Positions 25,692 through 35,100 of a stretch of 64,000 bases of DNA are shown piece by piece. Origin of the DNA: Tateyamaria omphalii (GTDB lineage: Bacteria > Pseudomonadota > Alphaproteobacteria > Rhodobacterales > Rhodobacteraceae); contig NZ_CP019312.1 in the NCBI RefSeq assembly GCF_001969365.1, forward strand, positions 124,001 through 188,000. Direction: 5' to 3'. Both the position numbers and the translations under genes were made by a program. Each line of letters opens with the position of its first letter. The stretch's first letter is position 1. The notes under the pieces were generated by a model that saw only the letters and a list, made by a program, of their open reading frames with translations, had not been told where the DNA came from and searched no databases.

Positions 25692-27002
25692 GTGGTCCTC
25701 CTCGCTGCGGTACCGGCCTTCGCCGATGATCTGCCGCGTCCTTTGACACCTGATGATTTCATCGCCGTCGACCCCGCGCAAGCCAAACTCGGCCAGCTGC
25801 TGTTCTATGATCGCATCCTGTCAGGCAACCGCAATATCGCCTGTTCCACCTGCCACCATCCTGACCTTGGCACTGCCGACGGCCTGAGCCTTGGAATCGG
25901 GGAAGGGGGCGAAGGATTGGGGGCCGAGCGGACGGCAGGCACGGGCGAAAATCGCATCCGCAAACGCATCCCCCGGAATGCGCCCGGCCTATGGAACCTC
26001 GGCGCCCGCGATCTGCATACGATCTTCCACGATGGACGTCTCAGCGTGGCTGACACCTATGAGAATGGTTTCAATTCCCCGGCCGAGGAATGGCTGCCCG
26101 AAGGGCTGGATAACCTATTGGCCGCACAAGCAATTTTCCCCCTCGTCGCCCAATTCGAGATGGCCGGAAACCCCAAGGAAAACGAAGTTGCAGGCGCCAT
26201 CCACCAACGTATGGACTACGCGTGGCCCATCCTCTCTGATCGCGTCCGTCACATTCCGGCCTATGCCGAAGGCTTCGCGGGCGCCTACGACCACATCATG
26301 ACCGCCGAAGACATCACCATCGCCGACATCGCCAACGCACTCAGCGCCTTTATGATCTGGGAATGGACCAGCTTCGACAGCCCGTTCGACGCATATCTCG
26401 CAGGCGATGAAACCGCGCTGGAATCCATGGAAAAGGCAGGCATGGCGCTGTTCTACGGCAAGGCCAAGTGCAGCACCTGTCACGCCGGTCCGTTGATGAC
26501 CGATCAGCAGTTCCACGCCATCGGATTGCCCCCATTCGGTCCGGGCCGCACGCGCCGCTTCGATCCAATGGTGCGCGATGTGGGCCGCATGGGCGAAAGC
26601 GACGCGCTGGAAGACGCCTACGCCTTCAAGACGCCGATGCTCAGAAACGTTGCTCTTACAGCACCTTACGGACACAACGGCGCTTATCCCACGCTCGAAG
26701 GGATCGTGCGCCACCATCTAGACCCGGCGCGCGGGTTCGAGACGTGGACACCCGATATGGCCGCCCTGCCGGATGTCCCGTGGCTCGCGCACGTCGATTT
26801 CATGGTCTGGCAAGACAGCCGCGAAATCGCACGTCAACGCGCCGCCATCACGTTGCAGCCCAACCTGATGAGCGATGCAGGCATCGACGCCATAGTTGCT
26901 TTTCTGGAGGCCCTGACCGGCCGTTCAGCGCATGAGGACAAGCTGGGCGTTCCCGCGTCCGTCCCAAGCGGTCTTCCGGTCGATCCGCGCCTTACGCCCT
27001 AG
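25692..27002 (+). CDS. MauG/cytochrome c peroxidase-type di-haem protein (N-terminus uncertain)
   Basis: Periplasmic di-haem protein of the CcpA/MauG family. Haem motifs CSTCH are at about residues 51-55 and 260-264, and KLGQLLFYDRILSGNRNIACSTCHHPDLG is the classic N-terminal block. Members reduce peroxide or oxidise protein side chains. The only in-frame start near the right place is GTG at 25692, which gives a very short leader (MVLLAAVPAFA) with no positive charge. An ATG at 25675 in another frame reads MASLR and would make a better signal after a -1 shift, so a frameshift or truncation is possible. It ends in CTAG shared with caiD. Confidence 0.78.
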   Translation: MVLLAAVPAFADDLPRPLTPDDFIAVDPAQAKLGQLLFYDRILSGNRNIACSTCHHPDLGTADGLSLGIGEGGEGLGAERTAGTGENRIRKRIPRNAPGLWNLGARDLHTIFHDGRLSVADTYENGFNSPAEEWLPEGLDNLLAAQAIFPLVAQFEMAGNPKENEVAGAIHQRMDYAWPILSDRVRHIPAYAEGFAGAYDHIMTAEDITIADIANALSAFMIWEWTSFDSPFDAYLAGDETALESMEKAGMALFYGKAKCSTCHAGPLMTDQQFHAIGLPPFGPGRTRRFDPMVRDVGRMGESDALEDAYAFKTPMLRNVALTAPYGHNGAYPTLEGIVRHHLDPARGFETWTPDMAALPDVPWLAHVDFMVWQDSREIARQRAAITLQPNLMSDAGIDAIVAFLEALTGRSAHEDKLGVPASVPSGLPVDPRLTP

Positions 27003-27778
27003 CGCCCTTTCCACACCGGATCGCGCTTTTCCGCGAAGGCGCGGGCGCCTTCCAACTGATCTTCGGATCGATACAGTTTTTCGACCGTCGGCAGTTGGCT
27101 GTTGGTGATGCGATTCATCGCATCCTGAAACTTCGAATCCTCGGCATCGCGCACCACCTCTTTGATGGCTGCATAAACCAGCGGTGGACCAGAGGCGATC
27201 AGCCGGGCAAGCTCCCACGCTCGGTCCATAAGTCCTTGCGCTGGAAAGATTTCATTGACCAGCCCCCAGCGATACGCTTCCTCGGCATCGAACCAGCGAC
27301 CGGTCAACAAAAGCTCCATCGCGATGTGATAGGGTATGCGCTTGGGCAATTTGATGCTGGCGGCATCGGCCACCGTACCCGACCGTATTTCAGGCAGGGC
27401 AAAGGTGGCGTGATCGGCGGCGAGGATCATGTCTGCACTCAACGCCAGCTCTAATCCACCGCCGCAGGCAATCCCGTTCACGGCGGCAATCACCGGCTTG
27501 TTGAGCCCGCGCAATTCCTGCAAGCCACCAAAGCCACCGACGCCATAATCGCCATCCACCGCGTCACCATCCGCAGCCGCCTTCAGGTCCCAACCGGGGG
27601 AAAAGAATTTCTCGCCCGCGCCCGTCACAATCGCCACGCGCAGCTCTGGATCGTCCCGGAACGCCATGAAGGTTTCGCCCATGACCCGACTGGTCGCAAG
27701 GTCGATCGCATTGGCCTTTGGCCGGTCCAGCGTGACTTCCAGTATCGCGCCCTCGCGCCTTGTTTTTATGGGGCTCAT
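26999..27778 (-). CDS. caiD: Enoyl-CoA hydratase family, CaiD-like carnitinyl-CoA dehydratase
   Basis: Crotonase-fold enzyme of 259 residues. It matches E. coli CaiD from end to end by eye, including LEVTLDRPKANAID, FRDDPELRVAIVTGAGEKFFSPGWDLKAAADG, KPVIAAVNGIACGGGLELALSADMI and the exact C-terminal AFAEKRDPVWKGR. CaiD interconverts carnitinyl-CoA and crotonobetainyl-CoA. It lies 3 bp after an ADP-forming acyl-CoA ligase and next to an acyl-CoA dehydrogenase, so a carnitine, gamma-butyrobetaine or related trimethylammonium acid is the likely substrate. No CaiB CoA-transferase is in the window. Confidence 0.85.
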   Translation of the reverse strand: MSPIKTRREGAILEVTLDRPKANAIDLATSRVMGETFMAFRDDPELRVAIVTGAGEKFFSPGWDLKAAADGDAVDGDYGVGGFGGLQELRGLNKPVIAAVNGIACGGGLELALSADMILAADHATFALPEIRSGTVADAASIKLPKRIPYHIAMELLLTGRWFDAEEAYRWGLVNEIFPAQGLMDRAWELARLIASGPPLVYAAIKEVVRDAEDSKFQDAMNRITNSQLPTVEKLYRSEDQLEGARAFAEKRDPVWKGR

Positions 27779-27781
27779 GGC

Positions 27782-29872
27782 TCAGGCCTTTCGTATCAGC
27801 GCGTCGACGGCAACCGCGCGTGTAGGGGTGCAGATCAGCGGGTTCACCTCAACCTCACTGACGGTTTCGGCATGAGCAAGGACGTAGCTCTGGAGTGCCA
27901 GAACCGCATCCACAATGGCCCGCCTGTCTGCCGCCGGTTTGCCGCGGTAGCCATTCAGCAGAGGGGCGCTGCGCAGGCGGTTCAATGCGGTGTCGATATC
28001 CGCTGCGCGGACCGGCAGCAACAAGTGAGCGGTGTCCTGCATCACCTCTGTCAGCACGCCACCGGCCCCGACGGTCAGGACAAACCCATGCGCCGGATCA
28101 CGTATGATGCCAAGCAGCAGTTCGGCTACGCCGTCGTCCACCATCTCCTCGACCAGGACAGTGAGCGTACCAATGTCCGCCGCGACAACAAGCAGGTCAT
28201 CGGCCTGCACATGGAGACGCACCGCGTTCGCGTCTGTCTTATGCGCGAGGCCGACGCCCTTCACAGCGAACGGCCCCGGCAATGTCTGGCCCACCTTGTC
28301 GGCACAGGTGCTTGCCGTTTCGCAATTCCGTGGAATATCAAGCCCGTAAGACGACAGTACCGCCTTTGCCTCCGCCTCTGTCAGGACCGTTTCGGCCACG
28401 GCTGTGCCGGGCAGGCAGACCGGTGATGGATCTGGTGCGTTGGTCTGCCGCGCGGCGGCAATGGCTGCCAGAGCCTCGCGCAACCCGTGGAAAGGAACCA
28501 CCCCACCTGCCGCCAGTTGCTTTGCTGTGTCGGGCGGCATCAACTCCGGCAATGTCGCCACAACTCCGAAAGGCGCGCCGGACATTGCCCGGGCTGCAAT
28601 CGCCGCATCGACCGTACAGGACCAGTCGGCGGCATCCGTCGTCGGGTAGTCGACAATGGACAGGGTCATCCCGATTCCGTCACCTGTCATTGCGGCCCAA
28701 GCCTGCGCCATCCGGTCCGCGTCACGCCAAATATAGGTATGATAATCCAATGGGTTCGCCAAGGCGACCATGGGACCGAGGGTGTCGCGGAGTGCTGTTG
28801 TTTGGCTTTGCGTCAATTGCGGAAAAGACAGCTTCATCTCTTGAGCCATGTCCGCCACAAGGCTCGCCTCACCCCCCGAACAGCTGATGGAGGCAATGCC
28901 GGGGGCCTGCACCGGGCCGTTCAGATGGAGCAGTTTCAGTGTTTCCAAGAGATCCGGCAGTGCGTCAACCCGCGCAACGCCCAGCCGATCCAGAAAGGCC
29001 CGCGCGCCTGTGTCTGACCCGGCGAGTGAGGCGGTGTGCGAGATGGTCGCAATCCGCGCCTGTTCGGACGCGCCGACCTTGAGGGCCACCAGCGGCACGC
29101 CGCGCGCGTGGGCCCGTTCTGCCAATGCCTCCCACTCCCGCAGCGCGCCGAACCCTTCGACATGCAGGCCGATGGCGGTGACGCGCGGGTCGTCCAACAG
29201 CGCCAGCGCCAGCTCCGCCTGGCTGGTTTGCGCCATGTTCCCGCAGGTGATCGCGTAAGCAATGGGCAGCGCGCGCTGCTGCATCGTCAGGTTGATCGCG
29301 ATGTTCGAGCTTTGTGTCAGGATTGCCACGCCCCGGTCAACGGGCGTGCAGCCATGTTGATCGGGCCAGAGCAGGGCCTGATCGACTGCATTTATGAAGC
29401 CATAGCAGTTGGGGCCGAGTATCGGCATGTCGCCTGCCGCTGCGATCAAGCGGTCCTGCAATCTCGCGCCCTCTGTATCTTCGCCTTCCGCCTCGGAAAA
29501 GCCGGAGGCGAAACAGACCGCGCCGCCTGCGCCGATCCTTGCCAGGGCGCCAACAACCTCCACAGTTGCGGCCCTGTTCACACCGACAAATGCGGCATCG
29601 GGCGCAGATGGCAGGTCATCGACAGACGGAAACGCCCCGTGCCCGCCAATCATCGCCTTCGCTGGGTGTACAGGCCATATTGCCCCATCGAACCCAAAGG
29701 CTTCGGCCTGTGCAATCACCGATGCACACCACACGCCGCCACCAACCACAGCTATGGATTTGGGGCGCAACAGACGGGCCAATTGCCTTTTCTTCTGGCC
29801 GGAAATACTTCGGGGAGCACGAGGGGCTGGCCCCTCGTTCTCATCGTATGGAATTGACGTACACGAAACCAT
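27782..29872 (-). CDS. Fused acyl-CoA synthetase (ADP/NDP-forming)
   Basis: Cytosolic acyl-CoA ligase with fused alpha and beta parts (696 residues from the ATG at 29872). Order seen: CoA-binding Rossmann (LLRPKSIAVVGGGVWCASV), succinyl-CoA-ligase-like domain with ILGPNCYGFIN and ISHTASLAGSD (the phospho-His segment), then an ATP-grasp half with PGPFAVKGVGLAHKTDANAVRL and EVEVNPLI. It would activate the acid used by the dehydrogenase and CaiD. The first 30 or so codons come from an interspersed repeat and look unlike protein, so the true start may be internal (a TTG near the LARLLRP segment). It starts 1 bp after the dehydrogenase stop. Confidence 0.85.
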   Translation of the reverse strand: MVSCTSIPYDENEGPAPRAPRSISGQKKRQLARLLRPKSIAVVGGGVWCASVIAQAEAFGFDGAIWPVHPAKAMIGGHGAFPSVDDLPSAPDAAFVGVNRAATVEVVGALARIGAGGAVCFASGFSEAEGEDTEGARLQDRLIAAAGDMPILGPNCYGFINAVDQALLWPDQHGCTPVDRGVAILTQSSNIAINLTMQQRALPIAYAITCGNMAQTSQAELALALLDDPRVTAIGLHVEGFGALREWEALAERAHARGVPLVALKVGASEQARIATISHTASLAGSDTGARAFLDRLGVARVDALPDLLETLKLLHLNGPVQAPGIASISCSGGEASLVADMAQEMKLSFPQLTQSQTTALRDTLGPMVALANPLDYHTYIWRDADRMAQAWAAMTGDGIGMTLSIVDYPTTDAADWSCTVDAAIAARAMSGAPFGVVATLPELMPPDTAKQLAAGGVVPFHGLREALAAIAAARQTNAPDPSPVCLPGTAVAETVLTEAEAKAVLSSYGLDIPRNCETASTCADKVGQTLPGPFAVKGVGLAHKTDANAVRLHVQADDLLVVAADIGTLTVLVEEMVDDGVAELLLGIIRDPAHGFVLTVGAGGVLTEVMQDTAHLLLPVRAADIDTALNRLRSAPLLNGYRGKPAADRRAIVDAVLALQSYVLAHAETVSEVEVNPLICTPTRAVAVDALIRKA
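29786..29837. repeat. Rhodobacteraceae-type interspersed element with hairpin
   Basis: On the minus strand a CCCCGAAGTATTTCCGGCCAGAAGAA segment (29791-29816; written here only in part elsewhere) follows a perfect hairpin CGAGGGGC-CA-GCCCCTCG at 29820-29837. I recall near-identical GGAGTATTT...CCAGAAGAA blocks next to GC hairpins in intergenic regions of many Rhodobacteraceae. Here it lies inside the annotated 5' end of the acyl-CoA ligase gene. The family link is from memory, not a search. Confidence 0.5.
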
Positions 29873-29873
29873 C

Positions 29874-31034
29874 TTAGGCGCCGAATGGTCGCAATAGATC
29901 ACGGCTGATGATGTGACGCTGGATCTCACTTGTGCCGTCCCAAATGCGTTCGACCCGCGCGTCCCGCCAAAAGCGTTCGATGGGGAAGTCGTCCATCAGA
30001 CCCATACCGCCATAGATCTGCAGGGTCGTATCGGTCACACGTGCCAACGCTTCCGAGGCATACAGCTTGGCCGACGCGATTTCGCGGTTCGCGGGCAGGC
30101 CCTGATCCAGCCGCCAGGCGGCGGCGAGCGTGAGCCAGTCGGCGGCGTCAATCTCGGTGATCATATCGGCGATCTGGAAGCCGACGCCCTGGAACTTGCC
30201 GATGGGTTGGCCGAATTGCTTGCGTTCTGCCGCGTAGCTCAACGCATAGTCAAAACAGCGGCGCGCGCGGCCGACGGAAAACGCCGCCACGGTCAAACGG
30301 GTGGCATAAAGCCATTCGTTCATCACGGCGAACCCGCCGTCGACCTCACCTAGAACCTGCGCGTCAGGCAGGCGACAGTCGTCGAAGTAAAGGATGAAGT
30401 TCTTGTATCCCTTGTGGCTGACCGAGTTGTATCCGTCGCGCACTTCGAACCCCGGCGTGCCGCGGTCCACAAGAAAGGTTGTGATCCGTTTCTTCGGGCC
30501 CTTGGGTGTGTCGTCAACGCCTGTGGCGATGAACACGATGAAAAAATCCGCGTGCTCGGCCCCCGAGATGAAGTGCTTGGACCCGTTGATGACCCAATCG
30601 CCGCCATCGCGCACGGCGGTGCATTTCATGCCGCGCACGTCCGATCCGGCATCGGGTTCGGTCATCGCCAGCGCGTCCATCCTTTCGCCGCGCACGGCAG
30701 GCAGCAGGTAGCGGTCGCGCTGGTCCTCGTTGCAGGCCATCAGGATGTTCTGCGGGCGGCCAAAGAAATGGGTCAACGCCATCGACCCGCGCCCCAACTC
30801 GCGCTCGACGAGGGTGAAATCGAGGTGACTGAGACCCGCGCCGCCAACCTCTTCGGGGAAGTTGCAGGCGTAAAAGCCAATGTCGATGACTTTGCGCTTG
30901 ATCTCTTCCCCCAGCGCTTGCGGGACTTGACCCGTGCGCTCAACTTCTGCCTCGTGGGGATAGATCTCGTTCTCGACAAAGCTGCGCACCGTCGAGACGA
31001 TCATGTCTTGCTCTTCGGTCAGGCCAAACTGCAT
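29874..31034 (-). CDS. Acyl-CoA dehydrogenase
   Basis: FAD-dependent dehydrogenase of 386 residues. The start ATG at 31034 begins MQFGLTEEQDMIVSTVRSFVENEI, the usual family N-terminus; the frame is open for another 1 kb upstream but that stretch is antisense to the regulator gene. Motifs: AMTEPDAGSDVRGMK, FISGAEHADFFIVF, and a C-terminal YGGMGLMDDFPIERFWRDARVERIWDGTSEIQR with the catalytic glutamate region. It is followed at once by the ligase and CaiD genes; together they can carry out activation, dehydrogenation and hydration of a CoA ester, as in gamma-butyrobetaine breakdown. Confidence 0.88.
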   Translation of the reverse strand: MQFGLTEEQDMIVSTVRSFVENEIYPHEAEVERTGQVPQALGEEIKRKVIDIGFYACNFPEEVGGAGLSHLDFTLVERELGRGSMALTHFFGRPQNILMACNEDQRDRYLLPAVRGERMDALAMTEPDAGSDVRGMKCTAVRDGGDWVINGSKHFISGAEHADFFIVFIATGVDDTPKGPKKRITTFLVDRGTPGFEVRDGYNSVSHKGYKNFILYFDDCRLPDAQVLGEVDGGFAVMNEWLYATRLTVAAFSVGRARRCFDYALSYAAERKQFGQPIGKFQGVGFQIADMITEIDAADWLTLAAAWRLDQGLPANREIASAKLYASEALARVTDTTLQIYGGMGLMDDFPIERFWRDARVERIWDGTSEIQRHIISRDLLRPFGA

Positions 31035-31112
31035 GCGGGTCCATCCCCTTTCGTGACTCCGCAATCTGACGGCGACTTGCGCAAATGCGCTGTGCCGTAT
31101 TAGGTGTTGATC

Positions 31113-32120
31113 ATGCAGAATTGGCCGAAAATCCATGACGCGATGCAGCATGTGGACATCGTGCTGTTTGATCAGTTTTCCAATCATTGCTTGGCCAACC
31201 TTGTGGAGCCTTTGCGCGCTACGAACGGTTTTCTGCAAAGGCAGCACTACCGGTGGCGGTTCGTGACCCTGGACGGGGCGCCCGTGCAGAGTTCCAGTGG
31301 CTTGCAGATCGCGCCCGATCTGCCGTTGACCGGGGCCGATGGCACAGCGCTGATGTTGATACCGTCCTATGGCATCCGCGTCATGGACCGGAGCGAAGTG
31401 GTGCGCGCGGTGAAGCGTGCCGCCGGTGGCGCGCATCTGGTCGGAGGGTTTGATACCGGCGCGTGGCTGCTGGCCCGCGCGGGTTTGCTGGACGGGTATC
31501 GCGCGACCATTCATTGGGACATGCTGGACGCCTTTGCCGAGGCGTTTCCCGACGTCGATACAGTGCGCGCGCGTCATGTAATCGACCGGGACCGCGTCAC
31601 GTGTTCGGGCGCTATGGCGGCCTTTGATCTGGTGACGGATCTGATCGGGTCCGCCCACGGTGCGGGGGTCGCTCTGGACGTGGCGCAAATGTTTATGTCG
31701 CGTGACGCGGTGCCAGCCATGGGGTCGATCCCTGCGCGGCGGACGGTCAATCGGGCGGTTGCGCTCATGCAGGACCACATCGAAACGCCGCTCTCGATCC
31801 CCGAATTGGCCCGCCGGGTCGGTTGCACTCAGAAAACGCTGCAGCACCGCATGCAGGCCGCATTGCGCGCCAGCCCATCGGCGATCTATCGCAGGCAGCG
31901 ATTGAACGCGGCGCGGCGGCTGGTTCTGGACAGTGAACTGTCCGTGTCCGAGATCGCAGGTCGATGCGGATATGACAATGCAAGCGCTCTGACGCGTGCG
32001 TTCAGGACGGCCTTCGGTCAAAGCCCCAGCGCCATGCGCCGGGGCGAGGATCAGGCCGGTTTCGGCGCGGTGTCACCATCTGGCGACCGCACTGGGAAAA
32101 TGCGGCGCAAGGCCACGTAG
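31113..32120 (+). CDS. GlxA-type AraC-family regulator (CdhR-like)
   Basis: Transcriptional activator of about 335 residues: an N-terminal DJ-1/PfpI-like domain (VDIVLFDQFSNHCLANLVEPLRATN, then a long amidase-like fold) and a C-terminal AraC HTH pair (IPELARRVGCTQKTLQHRMQAALRASPSAIYRRQRLNAARRLV). This is the architecture of GbdR, CdhR and SouR, regulators of betaine, carnitine and sarcosine use in Pseudomonas. It is divergent from the dehydrogenase/ligase/CaiD operon across about 78 bp, so it very likely activates it. The ATG at 31113 or 31143 may be the start. Its 3' end overlaps the RND gene by 70 bp. Confidence 0.86.
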   Translation: MQNWPKIHDAMQHVDIVLFDQFSNHCLANLVEPLRATNGFLQRQHYRWRFVTLDGAPVQSSSGLQIAPDLPLTGADGTALMLIPSYGIRVMDRSEVVRAVKRAAGGAHLVGGFDTGAWLLARAGLLDGYRATIHWDMLDAFAEAFPDVDTVRARHVIDRDRVTCSGAMAAFDLVTDLIGSAHGAGVALDVAQMFMSRDAVPAMGSIPARRTVNRAVALMQDHIETPLSIPELARRVGCTQKTLQHRMQAALRASPSAIYRRQRLNAARRLVLDSELSVSEIAGRCGYDNASALTRAFRTAFGQSPSAMRRGEDQAGFGAVSPSGDRTGKMRRKAT

Positions 32121-35100
32121 AACACCGGTGTGAAAAACAGGCCAAGGAAGGTCACCCCAGACATCCCGAAGAAGACGGCGGTGCCCAGAGCCTGGCGCAT
32201 TTCAGCCCCGGGGCCGGTCGCGATCATCAGGGGAACGACCCCAAGGATAAAGGCAAACGCTGTCATCAAAATGGGGCGCAGGCGCAAGCGGCAGGCATCC
32301 ACCGCCGCCTCTGCCGGCGACATGCCCTTTTCCTCCTGCGCCTGTTTGGCAAACTCCACGATCAGGATGGCGTTCTTGGCCGATAACCCCACAAGCACGA
32401 TCAGGCCCACTTGCGTCAGGATGTTGTTGTCCATGCCGCGCAGCATGACGCCCGAGAGTGCGGAGAGAACGGCCAGCGGCACGACAAGGATGATGGCCAG
32501 CGGCAGGACCCAGCTTTCGTAAAGCGCGGCAAGAAACAAGAAAGCGAAGAGCACAGAGAAGGCAAAGATATAGGTTGCCGTGTTGCCCTGGTTGCGTTCC
32601 TGCAAGGCAAGCTCCGTCCATTCATAGCTCACGCCAGGCGGCATCAGTTGCTCTGCCAACTCCTCCATCGCGATCAGGGCGTCCCCGGTGGACACGCCCG
32701 GCCCGGTGTTGCCCTGAATGGGCACCGACACCAGCTGGTTGTAGCGCTGCACAAGCGCCGGTCCGGCGGTATCAACCACCGACACCAGCGTGCCGAGCGG
32801 GACCAACGCTCCGGTCGCAGTGCGGACGCGCAAGGCCCGGATATCTTCCTCTTCCAGCCGGAACTGCTGATCAGCCTGCGCGCGCACCTGGAACAGGCGG
32901 CCAAAGGCGTTGAAGTCGTTCACGTAAGCCGAGCCGAGGTTGATCGAAAGCGTCTCGAAAATCTCGCCAATGGGCACGTTCAGCATTTGTGCGCGCACCC
33001 GGTCAATCTCGAGGAACACTTGCGGAGAGCTGGCCGAGAAGGTGGTGAAGACACCCGTCACCGTATCTGATTGCTGCGACGCACCCATGATCGCGTAGGC
33101 TGTGTTCAGCACGCGCGTCATGTCAGCGCTTTCGTTATCCTGCAGCTGCATCTTGAAACCGCCGCCGGTGCCGACACCACTGACCGCGGGCGGGGCGATA
33201 GCGATGATGAATGCCTCGCGGATGGCCTGCATCCGGCCAAAGATCTGGCCCACGATGGCGTCGGCGTTCAGCCCGCTTTCAAGCCGCTCCTCGAACGGTG
33301 CGAAGGTGGTAAAGATCACGCCCTGGTTGCTGGCATTGGTAAAGGTCGCGCCCGAGAACCCGGCAAAGGCCACCGCATTGGTCACGCCGGGCGTTTCCAA
33401 AGCGATTTCGGTCGCTTGCCGCATCACCGCATCGGTCCGGTCCAGCGACGCGCCCTCTGGCAACTGGACGACGACAATCGCGTAGCCTTGGTCGGCGTCC
33501 GGAATGAACCCTGTGGGCACCTGTTCATTGACCCACCAGGCAGAGCCCAAAAGCGCGATGAACGCGAGGAAGGTGACGGCAATCATACCCCATGTCCCAA
33601 CAAGCACGCCCACGATTGCGGCATAGCCGCGTGTCATCGCTTCAAAGCCGCGGTTGAAGCCGCTGGCAAGAAAATTGCCCACGCGCGCCAGCGGATTGCG
33701 GGATGGTTTTGCGTCGTGGGGTTTGAGCAATAAGGCGGCGAGCGCAGGCGACAGGCTGAGCGAGTTGATGCTGGAAATGACGGTCGCCACCGCAATGGTC
33801 ACAGCGAATTGCCTGTAGAACTGCCCGGTGATGCCCGGAACAAGTGCGGCAGGCACAAAGACGGCAATCAGCACCAGCGACGTGCCGATGATGGCGCTTT
33901 GCACCTCGTCCATTGTGCGGGCGGATGCCTCGCGCGGGGACAGTCCGTCCTGAATATTGCGTTCGACGTTTTCAACCACGACGATGGCGTCGTCCACCAC
34001 GATCCCGATGGCCAGGATCAGGCCAAACAGCGTCAGCAGGTTGAGCGTGTAGCCCAAGGCCAGCATCACCGCGAAAGTGGCGATCAGGGACACCGGCACA
34101 GCAAGCAGAGGGATAATAGCCGTCCGCCAGCTTTGCAGGAACACCAGGATCACGATCACGACCAGCAGTACGGCTTCAAACAGCGTGGTGTAGACCGCGT
34201 CGATAGAAGCGCTGATGAATTCCGTCGGGTTGTAGACGACGCGGTACTCGAGGCCTCTGGGAAAGTCCTCGGCCAGTTCGTCCATGGTGGCGCGCACTTC
34301 GGCGGCAGTGTCCAGAGCGTTCGAGCCGGGCCTTTGAAAAACGCCGAGGGCCACGGCCGGACTGTTATCGAGATATGAGTTGGTGACGTAGGATCGCGCT
34401 CCGATCTCGACCCGGGCGACATCACGCACGCGTACGACGCGCCCATCTTCGGACGCCTTGACGATCACCCTGCCAAATTCGCGCGGATCTTCGAGCCGCC
34501 CTTGCGTGGTGATCGACACCTGAAACGCGTTGTCGGCGGCATTGGGCGGCGCGCCCAACGACCCGCCGGATACTTGCACGTTTTGTTCGCGCAACGCGCC
34601 CACCACGTCGCCTGCGGTCAGTCCCAGCGATGTCAGCTTGTCCGGATCCAGCCAGACGCGGGCCGAAAACTCACGCTCGCCAAAGATCAGCAGGCTGCCC
34701 ACGCCGTCGATCCGTATAAGCCGATCACGCACGCGGGCGCGGGCATAGTTGGAGACGTAAAGCTGGTCGAAACTTTCATCTGGCGACAGCATGTGGACGA
34801 CCATCATCAGGTCGGGGGAGGATTTCGTTGTGGTTACACCCAAAGAGCGTACTTCTTGCGGCAGGCGTGGTTCGGCAATGGCGACCCGGTTCTGCACCAG
34901 CACCTGTGCGGTGTCCAAATCAGTGCCCAGCTCAAACGTGATTGTCAGGCTCATCGACCCGTCGGCGGTCGAGTATGAGGACAGGTACAACATACCCTCA
35001 ACGCCGTTAATCTCCTGCTCCAACGGCGTCGCGACGGTGTTGGCGATCGTTTCCGCATCCGCGCCTGGGTAGCTGGCCTGCACAACGATCGAAGGCGGCG

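Noticed and set aside
31035..32021. N-terminal extension of the acyl-CoA dehydrogenase frame
   Set aside because: It runs antisense through the GlxA-type regulator gene and has no domain; the family N-terminus starts at 31034.
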